64,000 nt of DNA from Nelumbo lutea (Eukaryota > Streptophyta > Magnoliopsida > Proteales > Nelumbonaceae), in contig JAKGHH010000002.1 of the NCBI GenBank assembly GCA_022828595.1, positions 105,893,254 to 105,957,253 on the forward strand. Direction: 5' to 3'. The position numbers and the translations under genes were made by a program. Below, in pieces: positions 37,201 through 51,200 of the stretch (positions within the stretch are counted from its first letter, which is position 1; each line of letters begins with the position of its first letter). The notes beneath the pieces were generated by a model, which saw only the letters and a list, made by a program, of their open reading frames with translations, searched no databases and was not told the origin of the DNA.

Positions 37201-40200
37201 GAAAAGAGAAACCGGACATAGTGTTGATACAGGAAACCAAGTTGGCAGAATTGGATAGGTGGGTCAGAAGTGTATGATCAAGAGGAGTTTGTTGGACTTC
37301 GGCTCCTTGGGGAGCCTCTGGAGGTCTAGTAACATTATGGAGGGAGGATGCTGTAGAATCGGTGGAGAAGCTAATAGGGAGATTTTCTGTGTCTTTAAAG
37401 GTTAGGAATGTGGGGGATGGTTTCACCTAGGTTCTAACCAATGGTTATGGGCCAAACACTTATGGAGAGAGGAATGAGATGTGGGAAGAACTATATGGCA
37501 TACGAGATCTATGGGAGGGTCCTTGGTGTCTTGGGGGGGATTTCATGTTACAAGCAGCATGAGAAAGTTCAATGAATTCATTAATACTTGTGGCCTAAAG
37601 GATTTACCTCTCATGCAAGCCTCACTTGGTCTAATTTCCAAGAAAACCCCCTTTGTTCGAAATTAGATAGGTTCCTCTTTAATGAAGAGTGGGAGAACCA
37701 TTGGAAGAACCTGATGGCTAGAGCCTTACCTAGAGTCACTTTTGATCACTGCCCTATCCAGTTAAGTCCTGAACAATAGCCTCTGTTCCACAGCCATTTA
37801 GATTTGAGAATATGTGGTTAACTCACCCAGATTTTGTGCATCTGATTGGGGATTGGTGGAGAGAAGAGTTAAGAGGGGTGAAATGGAAGGGAGTGAGATT
37901 CCACAAAAAGCTGAAAAGGTTGAGATCCAAAATCAAGGAGTGGAATAGGGAACACTTTGGAAGGACAGAAGAGCAAAAAATTAATTTGGTATCTAGGATT
38001 GAGGAATTAGATTCCAAAGAAGCACAAAGGATGATGAGTGAGCAAGAAAGGGTTTTGAGAAGAAACTTAAAGAAGGATTTGGAAGAGGTTCTTTTGAGAG
38101 GAAATTTCTTGGAGGCAAAAGTCAAGACACAAATTGACTAAGGAAGGGGATGGAAATACAAAATTTTTCCATGAGTAGGCTAATGGGAGGAGAAGGAAAA
38201 TTTTCATGGATAAGTTAGAGGTGAATGGGGAGAAAGTCTCAAATCAAGAAGAGGTAGCAAGATTGTTTGTGGATCATTTCAAATCAATCTATAGGAAACC
38301 GTTGAATAATAGGCCAACATTGGAAGATTTGGATTGGACTAGGATATCTGAAGAGCAAGTAAACTGGTTAGGAAGGGGTTTTAGTGAAGAAGAGATCAGA
38401 CAGGCAGTGTTTTCAATGGATAGATCCAAAGTACCTGGTCCAGATTGCTTCACAATGGCTTTTTATCAGGACTATTGGGATGTGGTTAAAGAAGACCTTT
38501 TTAGGGTGTTTCAGAAATTTGCAAATAACCTGGAGTTAATGCTACCTTCTTAGCCCTAATCCCAAAGAAGATAGATGCAAAGGACCCTAAGGATTATAGG
38601 TCGCTTAGTCCGGTGACAAGCATCTATAAAATCCTGGCTAAAGTGTTGTCTATTAGAATTCGAGTAGTACCACCTTCTATCATTAGCCAAGCACAAGGTG
38701 CTTTCATGCAAGGAAGACAAATAATGGATCATCTCTTAATAGCAAGTGAATGTGTGGAGGACATGAGAAAGTCGGGGAAACAAAGTTTTGCATGTAAGCT
38801 AGACTTAAAGAAGGCTTATGATCTTGTGGATTGGAGTTTTTTACTAGAGGTCCTTAGGTGTTGTGATTTTGGAGATAGATGGTGCAACTGGGTAAAAGGC
38901 TGCATTAGCTCCTACCATTACTTAGTCTTGGTTAATGGGGTGGTCAAAGACTTTTTCCCAGCTTGTAGAGGCCTTAGACAAGGTGACCCACTCTCCCTGT
39001 TTCTTTTCACCTTAGTTGCAAATGTCTTCAGTAGATTAATCTCTAAGGTAGATAGGGATGAGGAAGTCGGTGGTTGGAGGATAGGAAGAAACAATGTCCG
39101 AGTAATCCGTCTATAGTTTGCCAACGATATCATAATATTTTGTGAAGGGGGTGACAGGCAAGAAGTGAGGAACCTCAGAGCATTACTACAACACTTTGAG
39201 AATGTCTCCAATTTGAAGATAAACCTGGATAAGAGTTGTGTTGTAGGTGTTAATATGAATGAGGGGATTCTTCAATTTGTGGTAGATTGTTTAGGTTGTC
39301 TTGTCTCTTCTTGGCCCTTGCAGTTTTTGGACCCCAGATATGGTAAAGTTTGAGAAAAAATTAGCTTCTTGGAAAAAGAACTGCATCTCTATAGGGGGTA
39401 GAGTGACTTTATTGAGAGCTGCCCTAGCAAACCTACCGATATATTTTTTCCATTTTTAGGATTCCTAATAGGGAGGCTAAGAAGTTGGAGAGATTAATGA
39501 GAACTTTTCTTTGGGAGCCAGGGGAGGAAAAGAAAGATCACCTAATCAATTAGGAAATAGTTTGTAGGAATAAAGAGGAAGGTGGGCTGGGATTAGGAAG
39601 GTTAACTCTCAAGAATAAAGCTCTCTTAGGAAAATGGTTATGGAAGTGGCCTAGAGAAAGGGAGAGGTTATGGCATGAAGTGATAACTAGTATACATGGC
39701 AGACTAGAAAATAGATGGGATGCGGGTTTATCACGCCAAGCTACGTTGGCATCTCCTTGTAAATAAATCCAGAGTATCCTCCCTCAATTTCTCAACTTTG
39801 CAAGGTATGATGTCAATTCTGGTAACTCTATGTTATATTAGGAAGACACTTGGGTGGGTACCGTTGCCTTAAGGACCAATTCCCGCCTCTCTATTTTCTT
39901 TCCCTTTACAAGGAAAAAGCTATCTCTTATTTTCTCCCATCTCCTACTTCACCCTCATCCTTAAGTTGGGACTTTGGCTTTCGGAGAGGTTTGAGGGATG
40001 ATGAACTTAACAGTGTTTCAGATGTGTTGTCTCTTCTTGGCAGTGTCTTTCTGGACCCTCTTAGTTTGGATGTGAGATTATGGTCCCCTCATCCAAAAAG
40101 GTTACTTCACTTGTGCTTCATTTTTTAAGTCCCTTTTGTCTTCCCTGGGACAGTTGGGTTTCCCAACCAAGGAGATATAGTCTAGACCTGTTCCACCTAA

Positions 40201-43200
40201 AATTATTATTTTCTGTTACAAGGTGTTTTATAGAAAAATTAATACCTTGGACAGCTTGCAAAAGAAAAGGCCTTTCATGTGTTTGTCCCCTAACTAGTGT
40301 GTACTTTGTAGGGCTAGTGGTGAGGATTGCTCCCACTTACTTGTATCTTGTTCCTTTTCTAGTGCTATTTGGAGTTGGATTTTTTTCTTTGTTTAGGTGC
40401 AGGTGGAATCTGTCCACAGATTTAAGTCAGCCGTTTGATCCTTCCTTTTTTGCGTGGCCTACAAAAAAAGGAAAAATGATGTGGAGATGTATTAGAACAA
40501 CCGCCCTGTGGTCATTGTGGTCAATCTGGGAAGAAAGAAATGCCAGGATATTCAAGGAAAATGAAAGAAGCATTCAGGCTGTTGAGGATTGTATCTTGAC
40601 AATGCCCATTCATTGGTTATGAACTATGGACTTCTTTAATATATGTTCCTTTGATGACATTTGGAGAAACTGGATAGCGGTGGCTAACAGCCATACGAGG
40701 AAGGACAGGGAATCTACAATGTGGATGCCTCCGCCTGAAGGATGGGCAGAGCTGAACTTTGATGGAAGCAGCCAAGGAAACCCAGGCCCATCGGGGATAG
40801 GAGGGGTGTTGACAGATAAGGAGAGCAACATCTTAGCCTTGTTTTCAGGCCCCGTGGGAATAGGAGACTCCAATAGAGCTGAGATTTTAGCAGTGGTACA
40901 AGGTATTCAGACTGCAGAAGAATTAGGAGTTCAGCACTTGCGAGTTGAACTGTTGAAGGATACTCTAAGATTGTTGTGGGATGGCTGACAGACCCAGCTT
41001 AAGCTATATCGCGACATAGAGACTTATTGAGGAAAATCAACTGGCTCCCAAGAAACATGACTGCTACCTCTCTTTGGGTGGGAATATCAGCAAATACCTT
41101 AGTGGATGGGTTAACTAAGCAAGGGGCTTCAAGGGAACATTTATTTTCGGCTGCTCTGTAACTTTATTTCTGGTTATTTCTATTTTTATTTTTTTTAATT
41201 TGATGTAATACTGTGTTAGAAGAGGTAACAGTTCGTGCCTCTTCTTGGGTTTCCTGTATTGCCTTATTTTTCTGGATTAATAAATTATCTTCATTCATCA
41301 AAAAAAAAACATGGAAATGCCCCTAATAAATTGACTGCTAAGTAAGTTAAACAAATGACCTGTGTAACTGAAGACTAAAACTTGTAGCCATTTTAGATTT
41401 GGAGCAACCAAGGAAAATATACTTAATGCACAAGCATACAATTTATTAAACCCAGAATCAAGTTTTGGCATAATACATATGGAACCAAAAACAAGATAAG
41501 GAAAAGGTGATAAAGGAGGAAACAAAAAAAGAAAGGTGATTACTAAAGAACAAAAGAGGGAATGTAATTTATAAGATAACATTAAGTAAAAACTGCAACA
41601 TTCCGGTAAGTTTTAACAAGGTTCTATAATATTGATGTTTCTTCCTCTCAACCACCCTATTTTGTTGGGCTGTGTATATACAAGAAGTTTAATCACACTA
41701 TGCTAATCATAGTAAATAGAAACTCCAAACCAATTATAAATTTCAGCATGAAAAAGACAGATATAGAGAACAATTCAAAAAAAGGACAGCCCAGTGCACG
41801 AGGAACCCGGCAATGCGTGGTCTGGGGAGGGATAGATGTATGCAGCCTTAACCCTGCACATACAGAGAGGCTGTTTCCAAGATTTGAACCCTGGCCACCT
41901 AAGTCAGAATGGAGCAACCCAACCGTTGCACCATGACCCACCCTCATAGAGAACAAATCATGGAAACAGCCTCTCTGTATGTGCAGTGGTAAGGGTGCAT
42001 ACATCTTTCCCTCACCAGGCCCCGCATTGGTGGGAGTCATGCACAAGGCCGCCCTGCTGAGAAACTATAGTCATTAACTAGTTCAGACCTTAGCTGCATG
42101 TATGAGACTCTTCTTTGAAATATCAACTCCAACAATTTTTTCCAAAGCGGTAGGATGATCCAACAATGCATCCAGTAGACTGCCAGACCCACATCCAAAG
42201 TCAACCTGTGAAGCAAAAGATAAATACAAAACTCAAACATTTTTTTCTAGAAAGAATGGTTGTGTATGTTGAGTAGGTACCAGACTAGTAGCACAAGATT
42301 CATTGATGTATCGTAAAGCATACTCCACTCGCTGTTTTGAAAGAGGAGGGTTGAATAGGGCCTGCTCAATTCTGTCTTCCAAAGGTTCCATTACCCGCAA
42401 CAAAGTTACAGAGTACTCCAAAAAGCAGCCTTCTGCAAGAGAAAAATGTTCAAAAGATCATATTGCACATCTAGCTATCTCACACATTCAGGAAAAGGAT
42501 AAGACCTGGGTAAGGTGTCACAAAGAGTATGCAAAAAAGTGAAAAAGTGCACAGGTTGCGGGTTCAGTCACCAACAACAGTAAAACAATGCCCTCGACCA
42601 TATTGACAATTAATAGTTTTGTATGAACCCTGCACCAACCATATTGAAGCAATGCCCTCAATGTGACAAGTGCACGGGTTCAACAATCACAATCTTCTAA
42701 TTAACAGAAAAACCAAGAAATAAATTGGATCTTCAGGTGATCATGACTTCGTAAGTTATGAGGACTTCCATGAATGGATCAGATAGCACAAATGTAAATT
42801 AACTATGAAGAAAGAAACAAGATGGCAAATTCATCAAAAAAAGAAAAGAAAAGAAAATACATGGCATGATGTTAGATAATCAGATGCATGTGGTTCTAGG
42901 TTATGGAACTTCCAAAGTGGAGGCTGCTTTCATTGAGCTGAGCTAAGGGTGAACCTTGGATACCTGATTTGAAAAAATTGCACTACAACAGGCATAGGCT
43001 TTCAGTCCAGGCCCATTCAAATTCTAACAAATTCCCAACATGAGCCCACCCAAGTTGCACCCAACAGACTGATAAGCCTAGTAAGCCAATTGCAGATAAG
43101 GAAGCAAAGACTTTTCCCTCACGATATGGATTTATTTACCACACTATATTTCCACATGAAATAGAAGCCAAAATTACCTAAAGATAATAGAGAAAGACAC

Positions 43201-45176
43201 TCCACAGAATTGCCAGCAGCAGCAAAAATCAAGTCTTGATGAGGTAGAACTGTACTGAAACATGCTGACTGGTTCACAGACATCTGGTATACACATGCTT
43301 CAAGCTGGGGAACAACAGCTGCAGTGCCTATTTCAAACTCAAACTCATCACTGCTTTCAAGAATTTCTTTCATATGATCCCCTTCTCTCACTAAATAGAC
43401 AACATAACTTATGCATGCCAAAGATCCATTAGATGGGAAGACACCAGAATCTGGACCCTCAATGTTAAAATGTTCCTGCTTCATATTTAAATGATCCATG
43501 CAGTTCATTGCTAGTAAACTGCATTTTCGAAGAACACTTGTCCGCTGAACAGAATGAACAGATGGACACAATTCAAATTCTTTCAAAAAGTTCTCATGAT
43601 GAACACAAACACTGGGACTATCTTCCAAGGAAAGCCTTGCTACAGACATATACAATTGCTTGAAGCATTTGCTTAAACATGAGAGAACCTTTAATGCAGA
43701 GTTTTGAATGGCATCATTTTGCTTTCTATAAAAATCTTTTGGTAAATACTCAATAATCAAATCTTGGTTCTTTGACAGTATTCTTACTTCACATCTGAAA
43801 ATGCTTGCCAGTGTCACTTTTTCTCTTCCAAAAGCATCAACTGATTCTCCATTTGCATTTGTTTGTTCTTCAGTTTGATTTGTTACATTTGACTTGAACT
43901 TTTCCGATATTCCATTGGGAGAGTCCAAAGAATTATCCATACTTATTATAGAGAATACAGGTTCTGATAACCGATGCTGTCTGCAGAATGTACAAAGGAG
44001 ATCCCTGGGAGAGGAACCCCTCCAGTTTGAACGTGTAGTGTATGCTATAGGTAATTCTGCTACAATAATTGCATCTCTGGATAATTTGTAACCTCCATCT
44101 GGTAGTCTGCCAACAAGCATCCTGTAGGAACAGATGTCAAAAACTGAGAAAAGACAATTTTTTGAAAATTGATGCCATGATGTGATTCTGAGTCTTCTGA
44201 CTCATACTATGCATAGAAAGAACAAATTTCTTTGCCACCTCTAGGGGACAAATCATCTGGTTAAATAGCAGGTTGGAAGACTAATTATTCTTCTAAGCTC
44301 AAGCTTTGAGGAACTGAGCATTCTTTTCGCTGGTCATCTAGACTTAAATGGTTGATAAGATGTTTAGAAGATAATACACATCAACCATCTGCAGAGGCCA
44401 AATATTTAAGCACATATAATTTCCTAGGTATAACAGGAGGCTCTATAGATGCATTTATGCCAACGTTATTACAGATTCTAAAAACTTCTGTTAGAGAGCC
44501 ACCCAGAAAGAAGCAAATTACAAATATGCTCATAGAGATGATGTGCACACATGACTAACTTTATAATACATACATGTAAATCATGGGCTGAAAATTTTAA
44601 GAATTTTCTTCTTTCAACCTATATTAACAAAATTTAAAGAAATTTAGCCTTGCAAATCTAGGTAGAAAATTATAGCATCAGACAGGACAAAGAGAGGATT
44701 CCACCAGTTCCCAATAAAAGGAGCCCTTCTTGACAAAGTCTTAATATTGGAGGTGAATGTCCTAGTTACTAAGGAAACATTACAGAATTGATTAGCAAGA
44801 AAGGCACCTGTAATAGGTATTTAGAGATACATCTTCATAGAAAAGGTCAGAAGACTTCCATGTATATCCAATGGCTGCTAGGATTGCATCCCCATATATA
44901 TGTTGACCAGACAAACAATATGCCCTTGCATTAAAAATTGAACTCTTTACTGCCTCTTTGAATTTCAAAGAATCTTCCAGTGATGAACTCAAATGAAGAG
45001 GTAACTTCAGTGCATAATAAAGTCTCATTTCAGAAGAAGCCTTGCCAACAGTCCTGTCAAAAATAAACAGCAGCAACAATAAAGAAATAGATCATATAAA
45101 AATAGTATATGAATAAACAGAAGCAACAATATTGTCTATTATTTTATTTTTTTATCAAAAAAAAAATAGACAATAG

Positions 45177-45222
<46 letters not shown>

Positions 45223-48200
45223 TCCAGGTCTTGAATGGAACAAGAAGCAAAAAAAAGGCTTTTCTTCCTAGCCATGCAATACATGTGACATACACCCATC
45301 AAATTGGGAACCAGCATTAGCATACCATTTCTTAGTCAAAGTTGACCCCATTGGCTACTAAACATCTGGCCTACTGATTTTCCTTTTATTCTCCTTGTGT
45401 GTTCCTCAAATCCCTTGGATCATTTTTACATAAATCCAAGATCATAAATGGCAGACAATCATAAGAAGAAAGCCATATAACACTGCAATGTTCAAATATG
45501 TATGCTTCTACTAACCTCGAAACTAGGACCTCAGAAGCATCTGTAACACCAAGTTGTCCTGCCATAACATCCATGTAATATTCATCAGAAGAAACATTAA
45601 GAGTGACTGGTTCAACGAGCTTCTCAATTGAGCATGGAATACGTATAGCTTTAATCCTTATGCCTTCAATGGAGCTAAATTGTTGATTACTTAAAGCCTG
45701 TATAGTCTCTGGAGAGAATGAGTTTTTCCTCCAAATCCAAAGCTTTTCCTCAGATGTAACAACAGAACAGGATAATCTAGCAGCTCTCATAACAAGTGAT
45801 AGAATCAAAAAAGGATCCGATTCCACCTTTGGGTTGATGGATTTGCATAAGCTATTAAGCTTTGCATCATAGGAAGCAAGGACAGAAACAGGAATGGCAC
45901 CATATAAGTCGCCCACTCTCTGGATTGCTGCTCTGAAGTGACCACTCAGTGGGTGAGTTGATGAGAGGAACTTAACCAATGAAACAAAAAATGCAGCAGA
46001 AAAAGTGTCAAGGGCATGCATATTCATCAAGAGACTTGTGCAACAATGACAATGTAGTAAAGTCAGAAAGTTCAACTTTTTATCAGTAACTAAAAAGCAA
46101 AATTTTATTAATGGGAAACAAAAAAACGAATACAACTGAATTAAGATGTCAAGGTAATACCTTGTTACAACTTAGTTATAAATACTCAAACATACAACAA
46201 TCAGATTTTCAATGGTTTCCCAAAACCTATCTCCAAACTCTAATGAACTTGTGTGTGCAGAATATGGTAGAACCAGCACCCAATACATAACTATTTTGCT
46301 TATATCAGTCAGCCACAATTCTTTCAATCCTTCTAGATGTGTTCTTGAAGAATCTTCTATTTCTCTCCTTCCATATTCCCCAACATATTGCAAAAAGGAT
46401 ACACCTCCAAATTTTATTTTCAAGCCCATTTGTGTTTTCATCATGGGAAGAGCTTAATAACTGCCTGTTCATATGAAATGAGCTTAGCTTTGTAAATTGA
46501 GAAAAAAAAGAAGCCAAATAATGGAGACGGGAAATATTCATTTAAGCTCAATTGATCCATCCCCCAATAAGAAATCTACAACAAACAGATCAACTCTGTG
46601 ATTCCTCGAACACAATAATAGGATCATCCAACAAACAAAAACGCTCAAAGAGATCTCTGGAGCTCTTTTCACACCCAATTGTGTTTTCATTGTGGGAAGA
46701 GCAGTACTTGGAAATAAATGTGCACCATTGTCCTTCTGTCCCTCCCCCCTCTCGTTCGTTTGCAAAACTTTAGTCATAATAGCAATAAATACTAAGACAA
46801 GCAACAAGAGATGACTAAGAACAAAGTTGGATATTGAAGCTCCTTAAAAAAAAGTCATGCTGAAAATGGGGAATAAAACCAAATTAAAAATAGATTTTGT
46901 GTTTCCACTGCTCAGGCCAATTGCTCCATCTAGCTATGGGCAGAGTATTGCATTTCTGCTAATAGGGGAGGTTTAATTTCAATCCCAACTTGGCCTTTGT
47001 TGTTCATTCTATGAAGTTTGTCATGGGAAAAAATGGGATTTTAAAAGTAAAAAACAATATGTAGTAATTTAAGTAAGGACAATTAACAGAAGGGGTGTGT
47101 TTGCAGATTTTTTTGAAATGCAATGGAAAGGTTTTAGCCGAGATCAAAGTATAGAAGTTTAATTGCTTGTCTAAAACATAAGGGAGATTTAAGTAAGTTT
47201 TCCCCATTTTTGTTGCAATCCATTAACCACATCCATATAGGAAGTAAATCACTTGAGCATTCTCAAGTTACAACCATATACACATATTTAGAGCAAATGA
47301 AGCTATTGCCTCAACCACTTGACACAAAAGGCTAAGGCTATAATGTATAAGCCTCTTGCCACAAGAAGCCTAAGCATCATACAAGTAAAAGGAGACTATT
47401 AAGGCTAGACAGTTTAGACACAGCTTCCATCTTCCTTCCAAATTATATTTTTGCCCTCATCTTCTTCCTCAGATTCTATTCATTCGACTTCACCCTCACA
47501 ATAGCAGGCTCCTGGACAGGTTGTCTTCTCTACTCCATTAACAGAATCCTCTCTTCTTATATTCAGCTCTAAATGAACTAGGGCTCTTAGGAATGTTTGA
47601 TCTTCTCCTTCAGTCATCACTCTAAGGTCATAGGCTTCACCTGCAAAGAAGAGCTTGATAGAATCTAGAATTGAACAAAAAATGTTCACCTCAATCAATA
47701 GTCTTACACTATCAATTTTCTCCCAAGTTTTGTTTCTGGCATCAAATTTCAAGAATCTTCCACAACAACAACCAATTGCTTTAAACATGTCTGTGCACCA
47801 AGTATGTAAAATTATTCCAGAGAAACCAATCGCCACTACTCTTCTGCCTTGTGAGTTACCAACTTCCCTAACTGTTGGAAACCAATAGCTTAACCACATT
47901 TCTAGACCTCTAATCTAATCAATCTTAAACTGAAGAACCCAATCAGTATTATCCTTACTATGAAACATGAATAAAAACAAGCCGCCATTAAGCCATTAGA
48001 GTCTTATCAATCGTCCCTTTCCCCACTCTGAAAATGTCCATCTCTCTGCCTCCCCAGCATCTGGATTAGCACCAACAAATCTTCCAACAAGACAAGCTTT
48101 CAGCACATTCAGCCTATCAAGAACCTTACCTGCAACCTTCACAATCACTCTTACAACATGAGCATTCCTTCAAAGCTCCTATGAGACAGAGTTCAGTAGA

Positions 48201-51200
48201 GATTCAAACTCTATTAAGAAGTTTTGATGCTAACAAGGTTGATGATCCATCCACTACTAATCATTGTGCCCAATATCAAGTATCAAGGGATATCTAGTAA
48301 TCAAGTTGGCGGGTACAAAATTTAAATTTCCAATATATTGCTTCAGCACCCTTGCAATGGGCAGATACTTGTTTCTACAACACAAATGGTGTCAGGTCAG
48401 TTTTCTTGCTTTGTCAGTTATCACATGCCAAATAAACTCCTTATAGGGAGCCTAATGTCCCCAGAAAACTTACGTGAGACCAAATGTATTGATCTTGGGC
48501 CAAGCAACTATTAGCTGAGCCTAAATATACTCTGAGGTCCCATTTTCCCCTATCTTCAACCTACGACCACCCACCCCCTAACCTTTCAGCTCCTCTTCCA
48601 CCTCTCAACAATTCAACTCCCATTTTTTAACACACTTATATCTCATACCCATTAAGTTAGAGCAATGGAAGACAACCCGTAGCACCAACCTTAAGTTGAA
48701 CCACTCCCTAGCAAAGTCTATCGTCATGGATAAAGGGACCAAGTGGATCTCCTCCACTTCAACCAAGATTCGGACCATTATCAGGTTTTTTTTTTTTGAT
48801 AATTTTCGCACCATTATCAGGTTCTTCATCTATTCATGTGGGATTGATTTTCCTAAAACTCCCACAGACACCCCCAACAGCCTAAAATGTCCACCATGCA
48901 CTAAGAGGAATACCATAGACATTAATTCACACAAGGCTTCTAACACCCAATTCTTGTATTACTCCAACTAACAGATTCCACCTCCCCAACCTTAACTCTG
49001 GAGACCAAACTTGACCAGACTCTCGACTTATCAGCCTCATCCTTACTATTCAATATAAAGATGATATCAGGAAAAAAAAAACTGTGTTTAATTTTCTAAC
49101 TTGGATACTTTTCTTCATTACCAATCTTGTGCGTCCCATTAATTCATCATGAACATTTTCACTTCTACCCTGAATGATCTTCTCCATATTGTCACCCATG
49201 AGAAGTTATCTCTTGAAGCTTTTTTTGTTAAAAGCTAACTTCTCTGTACTTAATCCTTTAACTACTAGCCATTCAAGCAATCCATCTCTTCATTAACAAA
49301 GAAATAGAACATAGTAATTTACCAAATAACCACACAACTAGGATGCACGGTACCCAACCCAATAGTAATTTACCAAATAACCACTACGTGCAGTTAGAAA
49401 GTTTGATATTCAAATAATCATAGATCATTATTTTAACGTAGAAAAGAGTAGCCAGTGCTAGAACAGAAGAGAATGTGATACATTAAAGAAAAGAGAGGAG
49501 AATTGCAAGTGAAAGTACCATCATTAAAGCAGGAATCCTGTTTAATCCTTATCCCAACCATATGGGACTGGCCACAGGAATCCTGTTTCCCATTCCATTC
49601 TGTTAAATAGTACCATATCCATTGTTAAATTATGATTTATGAAAACTTAAATCATTTCTTACCAATTCAACCCTTATCCTTTTCAGTCTGCCCCTAGCTC
49701 TTCTAGCCCCTTCAACCTTTGTCCCATATTAACATATATAATAAAAGACACCAAAAAAATAGACCACTGGAAAAAATACACTCTAACTGATTCATTCTCA
49801 ATATAAATCATAGATAATAGAAAGAACAAATGACAATGAGCATTTGTGTACTTGTGAGCACATATAAATTCTCTTTGAATCTTCTACCATTTCCTAGGTA
49901 ACTCAGTCAGCTATTTTATTCCAATTTATGATGCAACAGCTGGTTGGAATATAAACAAAAGAAAACACCTTACTGATAATTCTAACCACCCAATCAATTG
50001 CCTGATTTTATGGGCCTATAGTCCAAAAATATCATTATTCCACCAACAATAAAATATTACAGAGAATCCAGCCTCAGAACTAAAGTTGGTCTATCAAATA
50101 TCAATAGGGCCATCCAACTCAATCATATTTACACTCAAGAGTTAAGGGTCATTGGATTAACTCTATGATTCCCCAAATAGTTAAAAACTAACAACACAGT
50201 CTTCTTTATTGCTTATCTAATGCATCAAAAGGCTCAGTTGTAAGTTGTATTAGTTGAATGCAGAAATATGCAACAATAATTTTAAAACAACAAAAAAGAG
50301 AAATGTGACATTAATAGAGGGAAAAATCACCTCAATTATAGCACTGGTTGTAAATGTTATCAATGAAAAAGTAAATAGGATAACTGAACTATTTGAAATG
50401 AAACCATAGAATTTACAACATGTTGCTAAATGCATATCAAATAGCATTGTATATTTTCCAAGCTATTTGTGCTTACTATGCATTAACCTTGAAAATGATA
50501 AATAACAAACCTCATTTGAAAATAGATATGAAATACGAGCAACCATGTCATCCCATGCTTCCTGTATAGTAGGATTAGTTGTTGCAGGCTGGATACCTAA
50601 CTGCAAGAGAAACAGAAGAAAAAAGGTCATTAACAAGGGAATGACTCATAAGTTGTCTCAGATGCGCAGGGCAAAACTTTTCAACAAAAAGCAAGGGAAA
50701 AATAAATAGAGATTCTTATTAGGGTTATCCCTCTTCAAAATATTATTGATTAGTTATCATCTATAGAAGTAAAAGAAATAGAGCACTAAGTTCATCTGAA
50801 GAATTAATCAGGTGATGAAAACTTCATCCAAGGATAAGGCCACTCCATGGCCACTATCTAAACTTTTCACAGTGACACGGGCAGGATTATCAGTTATCAC
50901 GAGGATAAGAAGGGTAATTTTCAAGTCCAAAAGCCTCAACATAGCTATCTGCTCTGTCAAATTCATTGGAAGCAGCACATAGTTATCTGCTCTCTCTTGG
51001 AGTTATGGTAATCTTTACCAGCTCTGAAGGAATTTCTGTCGTTCAATTTGTTGCCTGTCTCTAAGGGGGCCAAATCATAAATCATGACATTCAAAAGAGA
51101 GAAGAAAAAGAGTTAGCACCAGGGACAAGGGAAAAGAGAGAGGTAGCAAATTTGGTACACTTGCCTGTTAAGGGCTGGCAACGGGGGGAATGGTTCATAC

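Noticed and set aside
42037..42240. 67-codon minus-strand ORF as a separate gene
   Set aside because: It is HEN1 exon 7 in the wrong frame; the correct frame gives the SAM-binding motif with splice sites.
43894..44091. Plus-strand ORF of 65 codons
   Set aside because: Antisense shadow of HEN1 exon 5.
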